This document shows, piece by piece, positions 56,414 to 64,000 of a stretch of DNA of 64,000 nucleotides. Below the pieces are notes generated by a model that saw only the letters and a program-made list of their open reading frames with translations, searched no databases and was not told where the DNA came from. Source of the DNA: Lactifluus volemus (Eukaryota; Basidiomycota; Agaricomycetes; Russulales; Russulaceae). The stretch covers positions 62,001-126,000 of the forward strand of contig WTXI01000070.1 of the NCBI GenBank assembly GCA_022376515.1, written 5' to 3'. The position numbers and the translations under genes were made by a program. Every line of letters starts with the position of its first letter. Position 1 is the stretch's first letter.

Positions 56414-58366
56414 ATGCGTCTAGCAGCACTTCTCCCTGCTTTAGGACTTGCTGGACAGGCGTTAGCCAGCTCGCATGCATGCCAGCTTAGCGACGGTGAG
56501 ATCCCATCAGACAAGCAAGTCAAGGAATACTTTTCGAAACTTGCACCGATAACAAAGAAAACACTTCTCCACGATACTACCGGCCCAGAAGCCGGCGCTC
56601 TTGTGAGTTTCCCCCCTTCTGCCTTCTTATATGTCAGAGAAATTAAACAAATACTCTTTTCCTTAGCCCGGCGTCGTTGCAGCGGTTATCCCAGACCCCA
56701 ACCACCCAGAGTTCTCGGTCTACTGGCTGCGCGATGCGTGTCTCGTCTATCATCCCTGGCTGAACGAGCTTACTGTGCAGGGTGACAAAAGCCTTCGCCC
56801 CATGGCTGATGACCTGACACACGCACTCATCCGGTCCCAACTAGTAGTCAGCCTCGCCGGAAACGTGCTCACCGGCGGTATCGAGGAAGCTGTTTTTGAC
56901 GTCCATCTCAATATGATTCAGGACGAGGCCGCCCGGATTGGTTCTCCCGCTGCTGGTGAGTAGCCCAAGTTCCATATGCTGCCTTCGTAAAGACCAATAG
57001 CTAAAAATAACGACGATCGCTGAAGACGGACCTCCCTTTCGCGCTGATGTCCTGCTCAAGTATGCGGAATGGCTGATCAAGCCCGAGCAGAACAACGGCA
57101 CATGGGTCGCAGACGTTCTGTGGCCGAAACTTAATCTCGACCTTCAATGGATTTCGTCGCACTGGAACATTAGCTCGTGAGCAGCTCGAAAGCGGCGTTG
57201 CATGATCGTTTCTAATCCGCGCACAGCTATGATCTTTGGTGGCCTCCTGTGTTTGGCGGCTCTTACTGGACCGCTTCTCTGCAGTATCGCGCTCTGCGTG
57301 GCGGTGCCCGTCTCGCACGCGAGATCCACCGCGGGTTGGACGTGGTTGAAGAATATGAGACCCGGGCGTCGTTGATTCTCGACTACATGCAAGTAAGTCT
57401 CGTCCCAAATTGTTTCACTCGAGATATTACGACGTAGCACAACTGACGCGTGGGTGGCCACCTGCAGACATTCTGGAACGAACACGATGGATTCATGTCC
57501 GAGACCACAATAACGGATGTCAAGTTGGGCCGCTCCGGTTACGGGTCTGCCCCTCTCACCGTTTCTGTGTACAACTTTGATCCATCGCTCGGTTGCGACG
57601 ACGCGACATTCCAGCCGTGCTCTCCCCGCGCTCTGTCCAGCTTGAAAGTCGTTGGGGACCACTTCAAGGAATTCTTCCCGATCAGCAGGAACTTCCCGGA
57701 AGACCAGCCACCGTTCTATGGCTTCTTCACTGAAGATGAGTTCATCGGAGGCCACGTATGTCCCCATAACCTGGCATCTCCTTCCCGTTATCCATGCCTA
57801 ACAACATTTCTCAGCCACAATTTTTCGCATCCTTCAACTCGGCCGAGCAGCTCTACGATGCGCTTTATACGTGGGACAGGATGGGCTACGTTGAAGTAAC
57901 GTGTGTCAGCTTGAAGTTCTGGTTGCAATTCGATCGCAACACGAGGATTGGACTATACAAGAAGGGCTCCAAGACGTATAATAAGCTCACCACGGCGGCA
58001 CATGAATGGGCGAACAAGATCGTGTTGCAGCTCGCGGCGAACACGCCGGAGGATTACGTGCTCGTTGAGTGCATCGAGAAGACCAACGGAGGACCGTATG
58101 GCCCACGCGGCATGATCCGTAGTCTGGCCGCCGCGCTCGGCGTGTACGACGCGTACAACGGGCTCGCCCCACCCAACTGGGGTCATCCGATCCCGAAACA
58201 GCTCGTAAATATTGAAGATGTGTTTGCGTACTCGGATGAGGTGGTCAATTGGGAGAAGGAGAACTACGACGACGGATATCGTGGTGTTGACCCGGCGTTG
58301 TACGCCCATCGGGTTCACTCGAGGGACCGATATGAGGGCACGCCGCGCTACCGTTACGGGTTCTGA
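56414..58366 (+). CDS. Secreted GH15-like (glucoamylase-related) protein, copy 2
   Basis: Tandem paralogue of 52,845-54,791, with the same intron positions. A signal peptide MRLAALLPALGLAGQALASS leads into VIPDPNHPEFSVYWLRDACLVYHPWL, IEEAVFDVHL, DGPPFRADVLLKYAEWL, YDLWWPPVFGGSYWTASLQYRALRGGARL, CDDATFQPCS, GFFTEDEFIGGH and VLVECIEK. The general-acid position again reads WWPP instead of WEE, so loss of this residue predates the duplication. The C-terminus is longer than copy 1, with an acidic segment and a YEGTPRYRYGF end. Divergence is moderate, with many substitutions but no frame break, consistent with selection to keep the protein. Confidence 0.8.
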
Positions 58367-60243
58367 TGTGGGAGGATTTGTCTCAATGTGCTGGCGGACG
58401 AGTTCTTTCGATTACGTTCAACTATGATATTCGTTGTCTTGCCTAGTTGGAAACCGTATGAATACTGATAAAGGTTTGTTGGATTACGTTCAAGCAAGAG
58501 GCCGCGCACTTCCACTCGTTAGTGACAGTCATTAATATTTTTGGAGAATAACAAATCAGATAATCCAATAGAAATCGTTACTGAAAATTACTGGCCAGAA
58601 ATTGCTGCATCTCGACATTCCAACAAAAGGACTTCTTATCGCAGCCCATCAGCAAAATCTGCTTCCGCTGACGGTAGTGGCGGCCCGGGCTGCGGGGCTG
58701 CGCACTATTTACGCGCCTCGCACGGACCCGCGCTTGCGCTTGCTCCTCTCCGATTACCACCTACATTCTTCACCCTCTGACTCTAGCAAATATACATATA
58801 CATCTCACCAGGGCCACAAGAGAAGATGCGATTTTGAATCGTCTTCCCCTCTGGCTTACCTGTTACCCCTTGTAGGACATCCCGCTCTCCCAGGATTAGT
58901 CACCCCTAATAATCACCGTTGTCATTCTGTCTTTTGGGGTCCTAGGTTTTTGCAGGGACGTCAAGAGAGTCTCCTGGGGGATGGAAACAACGCCTGGCTG
59001 AGGCTAGTTGCTGTTCGGGCCATTTCGTTGGGGGATCGTCGGGGACTTTGCCTGTGTCGGTATCTCTCTCCAAGTCAGGTCACCTCTGAGGTCTGAATAC
59101 TGAAACACATATAGGGAGGAAGGCATTTTTTGACGATGGCGAGAACACAGGTAGGATTGAGCTTTAGAAGTAGAAATTCTTGCTGAACGTCATTTTTTCA
59201 GATGCCTTCGCCTTCACGCATTAGTCACGTGTCTCGCTTATCGACGAAAAATACCTGTTTGCGTACAGATAATATTGCCAGGGAAGAACTGTCGTTTATG
59301 TATCCCACACGCAATGACTTGATGGAAAAGGTGTGTTCTTGGTACGATTCGGTATGTGCTATTTCAAGCCCTCAGACCAAGCTGGTCTAACAAATTCAGC
59401 TTGAATGGGGCAAGAGCCTTGTGAATCACTTTGCAGTTTTGTTGAAATCGAAGTAGAAGTAGGCCATAAATGTCGATTTGACTTCACATACATTTCTGGT
59501 GTCCAATGACAGTGGAGATCCCAAAAGTATGTGAAGCTGAATTTCCATCTACGGTCCTTCTACCCAGATTTCAAGGACTCTGCGAAGCGGTGTACTCGCA
59601 GAACAACGCTTTCGACGCTTGGCAACTGTCCACGGAATTGGTGGCTTGTCGTGATGGATATGTAGAAGTAAGGAACCCTACGGCATAGAATTACAAGTGG
59701 AATTGGCACATCATAGTTTACAACATTTTAAGGTGGTCTTGGCTACCCGTCACACTCATCAGATGAAACATATAGCCGTATGTTGTAAGACATGAACGAG
59801 CATAATGAGACATCCCGGTATAAATTAAGTCGAATGACTTTCTATTTTGACGCATGTGGCACACGGTCTGGCGTTATCGCGACAGCGATTCCCTTATCTC
59901 CGGTGCTATTTTTTCTGGACTGATACCTTCGTCTGAAACGTCATATGCTAACTGTCTGCGAATATCGACACCGGTTGAACTTGGAGGAGGAAGATAAGAA
60001 TACCTGTAGTTGTTTCGTTACCTTACTGAGAATCATAGTATCCGATAATTGTGGGCAATCCCCGCCGGTGAGTGGTGTCGAAGCAAATGGGTTTGGTACA
60101 CCATACACAGCATATAACTACATTCGACACTATAAAAGCCGGATATTTTACTTCTCTTCTCCAAAAAATAATAATTCTGTGCTGATTTTATTTCTCGGGA
60201 GTAGAATCCTGAAGCTGTTGGGAGGAAAAGATGTTAAATAAAA
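58367..60243. other. Intergenic, no supported gene
   Basis: Open frames such as 58,602-59,096 have no recognisable domain or consistent splice signals. The right half is AT-rich. Nothing repeated elsewhere in the window was seen. Confidence 0.4.
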
Positions 60244-61035
60244 TCACAGGGCGCGCAGGAAACGCGTCGGTCTATCGCAAAAATGCGAAAACAAAAAGGT
60301 ACTACGCACCACTTCGATCCAGTAGCCATCCGGATCCAATATGAACGCGATAAACTTCATAGTGCCGTCCGTGAGACGCTTTTTGAACGTCACGCCGAGT
60401 CGCTCGAAGCGCGCGCATGCCTCTTCGACGTTACCCACGGTGATTGCGATATGGCCGAATCCTCGGGGCTCCGAGTTGCCAGAATGGTAGGGCGTCGTGT
60501 CAAGCGACTCTGTGCCGTGGTTATGGGTGAGCTCGAGGATGCCTGTGGCAGAAACCCCACGGTAGGCCACAAGTCAGCTTGTCGGTGGGATAGGAAAGTT
60601 GAGGAAAAGTGGACAGACAGACCTTCGCGCATACGACGGCCTGCTTTTTTCTCGGAATCCGTTGCTTTGCCGCCGGAGTGATCGAATGCGAGGAAATAAA
60701 GCGTAAAGTCTTTAAATTCGAGCTCTGTTCAAAGTTCGATGAAGTAAGAAAATGAGTGATCAACGTCAGGTGGTAAGCGCAACGGATTGCTCGCTTTCGA
60801 TTAGGTCCATTCCGATGATCTTTCAAAATTTGAGATGGCATTCGAAAGGGGCGATATTCAAGAAAGGGCTCACCTCTGTGTAGAACTGGAGAGAAACATT
60901 GGGATCTTTGACCCGTAACATCGTGTGGTTGAACTACAAGATGCACGGTTCAGCGTTCAATTTTCAGCCGCACCGGTCAGAGAATGATTAACGATTACTC
61001 GCCTTATAAGTTGCAGTTTCCTCTGAGTAGGGCAT
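60244..61035 (-). CDS. GLO1: Glyoxalase I (lactoylglutathione lyase)
   Basis: First exon [11 protein letters not shown] (61035-61003) ends at a GC-AG intron (61002-60934), then [55 protein letters not shown], a short REG exon end, and [78 protein letters not shown]. The metal ligands expected in the family (His in FNHTM, Glu in [10 protein letters not shown], His in GFGHIA, Glu in YWIEVV) are present. The enzyme converts the methylglyoxal-glutathione adduct to S-lactoylglutathione in the cytosol. The exon border after DLIE is uncertain and may be a second GC donor. The C-terminal tail after EVV is longer than usual. Confidence 0.85.
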
Positions 61036-62013
61036 GTTGGTGTTGATGATAAGGTGAGGATGGCTTGAGGGCGAGAATGAGCCCTTTTGCACGTTATCTT
61101 ATTAATCACCTTCAAGTTCAGTGGCGACGGCCCCGCAGAGAAGTGCGTGATATATGCTTTTGCATTCCTCGGCGGATCTCACGCCGCCTCTCATTCATGT
61201 CATGCCTTATATGCTGTTAATAATGCGCTGCTACCAATGGGCGGTCGATGAGTTGCTGAGGGAATGTGTGGTTTACAGAGACCGATAGTTGAGAGAGTTC
61301 CAAAATCAACATGTCCTCTGCCGCCCCGCCTGGCCCTCAATTAGGAAGGGAAAACGTATGACGGTTGAAGCATCAGGATCGTGTGTGCAGACGGCGGCCA
61401 CCAATGCCATAACGAGGAAGGTGGTAGTGGTGAGATTGAGGGGGAAATAATATACAGTAGGAGTACGGAATAAAAAAGTGTATATGTGCTGCTGGTTCAG
61501 GAATCGGAAAAGGAAGTTGGGAATGATGGAGAAAAAGGTGACGATCGAGGAGGGATGAACACGCAGCGTAAAGGCCCTGCATGAGACCGAAAAGACCAAC
61601 ACCTTGTTCCTGCGCGCAAAACGTAACCCACATTTTGGAGTTCTTTAGTCAAGTTCTACGTTTTCTTCCTTTTCTCTGCTGCAGCAGGGAAATGACCATT
61701 TCCCACTCCCACCAACAGCGACAGCGACAGCGAACGCGAACGCTGAAATCTGAGAAACTGAACGTCAGTTTACGTAACCAATTGCCAACTCCATCACGCA
61801 ACTTGCAAGTAAAGGCTCTTGCTCCTGGTGTTCGCCAATTCTGATAGATGTACATGGTATGTGATTATAAATAGAAAAAGTAATCGCGACTTAGTGCTGC
61901 CAAAATTAACCCATTCCCAAAGAAAGAAAGAGAAACCCGAAAAGAAAGACTAGGCGTGCATCCTGTGTCCATTCGAACAGACTGAACAGTTGAACATCGA
62001 CCTTGCCTCCATC
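61036..62013. other. Intergenic, no supported gene
   Basis: Open frames on the minus strand at 61,306-61,633 are hydrophobic or His/Leu-rich but match no family I recognise. A run of CAGCGA-type hexamers (about 61,716-61,740) is present. Confidence 0.35.
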
Positions 62014-64000
62014 TCATCCTTCCATCGATACTGACTCCCTAAGACCCTCAGCACCTCTTATATTCCTCACTGGGCGCTTATAAAGCATCTGCACAATATC
62101 GTGATGACCCGCTTCCGACGCCTCTTGGATTGGAGATCGGCCTTCGTTGTTTAGCTGATCAACGCTCGTACCATGGATCAGCAACAATTCCACAAGCTCT
62201 AGATGTCCTCCCTGCGATGCTAGATGTAATGAATTCTGGTGGTCGTCGTCCAGGGCATTTGCATCTGCATCGTGCTCAAGGAGGACCCGAGCAGCTTCCA
62301 GGTCCCCTTCTTCTGTAGCCACGTGCAATGCAGTTTGGTTACTGCCGTCGCGACTGTTCACGTCAGCCCCACTGTCGAGAAGGAAGCGAGCAACATCTAG
62401 ACGCCCTTCTCTCGACGCCAGATGCAGAGGGGTCCGGTTATCGTTGTCCCGGGAATTCACATCACCGCCATGCTCGACGAGCACCCGAACGATGTTCAAG
62501 TGACCTTCTTGCGAAGCTGGGTGCAAGGGTGTCCGGTTATTCTCGTCCCGTGAATCTGTCTCAGCACCCTGTTTCAGAAGGAGCTGAGCAACTTCCGGGT
62601 GTTTATATTGTAGCAGTCCATGTAATGGAGTCTGAAGATGTCCTTCTTGTGACACCAAATGGAGCGGTGTCTGTTGGTTGTTGTCCTTGGCATTTGCATC
62701 TGCTCCATGCAATAGAAGGACCTGAACAACTTCCGGACGCCCGTATTGTGACGCCAAGTGCAGCGAGGTCTGATTTGCTTCATCCCGAGAATTCGCGTCT
62801 GCGCCATACTGCAAAAGCAGCGAAGCAGCCCTCCAGTGTCCTCCTTGTGACGCCAAATGCAAGGGACTGCGGCGGCTCTCATCGAAGCTATTCGGATCTG
62901 CTCGGTGATCGAGAAGGGCGCGACAAATAACGTCATGTCCCTCTTGTGACGCCAAATGTAATGGAGTACAGTCGCTATCGTCCCTGGAATTGGTGTCGGC
63001 GCCGCACTCGAGGAGGACTCGAACAACATCCGCACGCCCTTCTGCGGATGCGCCATGCAAAGGGGTCCACTTATAGCTATCTGTGGCGTTTGGGTCTGCG
63101 CCGCGGTCGAGGAGGACTTCAGCAACTGCAAGACGTCCACAATTCAAAGCCGTATGCAGCGGGGACCAGTTCCTGTTGTCCCGAGCATTCGCATCCGCCT
63201 TGCGATCCAGAAGGTGCTGAGCAACTTCCAGGTGTCCCTCTTGTACAGCCCAATGCAGAGGAGCCATGTTATCGCTGTCTCGGGCATTCGCAGATGCGCC
63301 ACGATCGAGAAGGAGCTGCGCGATCATCGGCTCTCCTTTCTGTGATGCCAGGTGTAATGGTGTCTTGTCGTTCTCGTCGCGAGCATTTAAATCTGCATCA
63401 TATTCTAGAAGGGTTTCAGAAACTTCGAGGTGTTCCCTTTCCGATGTCCACTCCGAATGAGTGTCATGATCGCTGTGTCACGGTGAACCTCTGGACCAAG
63501 ACCGAAAAAAAAGTGAAAAGCTTACGAATTTCCTCCTTGTGATGATAAATGTAAAGGAGTCTGGTCATTTTTTCCACGGGCATTTACATCTGCTTTGCGA
63601 TCGAGAAGAAGTCGAGTAACGTCCAGATATCCGTTTTGCGACGCAATATGCAAAGGAGTCATGCCATCCTTGTCTCTGGGATTCGGTTTTGCGCCACGGT
63701 CGAGAAGGAGCTGAACGATTCTCACGTCTCCTTTTTGTGATGCTAGGTGTAATGGTGTCATGTCACTATTACCCAGGGCATTCGCATCTGCGTTATGGCT
63801 AAGAAGGTGAAGAACAACGTCCGGATGTCCACTAGGTGCCAAATGTAGTGGAGTATTGCCGTTCTTGTCACGAGCCTTCTCATCTGCGCCATGATCCAGA
63901 AGGAGCCGAGCAACATCCGGGTGTCCTCCTACCGCCGCCAAATGTAGTGGAGTGTCGCCATTCTTATCGCGGGCATTCTCATCCGCCCCGCGATCTTCAA
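62014..64000 (-). CDS. Ankyrin-repeat protein, array paralogue C (5' end outside window)
   Basis: Minus-strand coding sequence enters at the right edge and runs through an exon 64000-63526, an intron 63525-63473 (GTAAGC...ACACAG, in phase) and an exon 63472-62014, ending at a stop. About 18-19 ankyrin repeats (TPLHLASQ.G) are visible. The order of distinctive repeats (KWTPLHGASAEGR, DCTPLHLASQEGH, an irregular QYKHPEVAQLLL unit, NDNRTPLHLAS, TALHVATEEGD, HLASQGGHLELVELL) matches copies A and B one for one, so the arrays share an ancestor. Unlike A and B, it ends 40 residues after the last repeat, with no DUF3684-like region. The N-terminal domain lies beyond the window. Confidence 0.8.

Noticed and set aside
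61306..61633. Small hydrophobic minus-strand frame, possibly a DPM2-like membrane protein
   Set aside because: The hydrophobic order and conserved residues expected for that family are not present.

Overview
This window looks like nuclear DNA of a mushroom-forming basidiomycete (Agaricomycetes). Genes are interrupted by many introns of about 38-85 bases with GT-AG (sometimes GC-AG) borders. The families are typical of that class: an F-box/LRR protein beginning MSPPGP, a NACHT-WD40 STAND protein, ankyrin arrays, a DUF3684-like C-terminal region, and a GDVGYI protein family of unknown function. No rRNA, tRNA, CRISPR array or recognisable transposase or reverse transcriptase was found. Family names come from reading translations and recall; no database search was run.

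Left third (1-22.5 kb) is an accessory, duplication-rich region. A gene for a GDVGYI protein (910-1823, +) faces an inverted copy that forms the C-terminal half of an F-box/LRR fusion gene (2673-5069, -). A small two-finger C2H2 gene lies at 7.4-8.2 kb. Next come two direct copies of an ankyrin + DUF3684-like module. Copy A (9.2-14.5 kb) has a C2H2 N-terminus and many single-base deletions. Copy B (16.0-21.4 kb) is intact over its 955-codon main exon and is fused to a second copy of the same F-box/LRR protein. The F-box protein has thus been joined at the same residue to two unrelated tails. A third paralogue of the ankyrin array runs off the right edge (62.0-64.0 kb, -).

Middle (24-51 kb) mixes housekeeping and accessory genes: an Apq12-like protein, a mitochondrial pyruvate carrier subunit, a glycine/tyrosine-rich conserved protein, COG5, two tandem C2H2 genes created by a duplication that also copied the COG5 3' end, an FAD monooxygenase, an AT-rich orphan, a NACHT protein with 14 near-identical WD40 repeats, a WDR68/DCAF7-type WD40 protein and a concentrative nucleoside transporter.

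Right third (52-64 kb) holds two tandem secreted GH15-like proteins that both lack the expected general-acid glutamate, a glyoxalase I gene, and the partial ankyrin gene.

The strongest novelty candidate is the set of shuffled repeat-domain proteins (F-box/LRR, C2H2, ankyrin, DUF3684-like, GDVGYI tail). They look like a modular, fast-evolving receptor or ubiquitin-ligase-adaptor repertoire and sit in the same window as a NACHT-WD40 gene. Copy A and a few other genes carry mostly deletion-type frameshifts, so assembly error must be separated from real decay.
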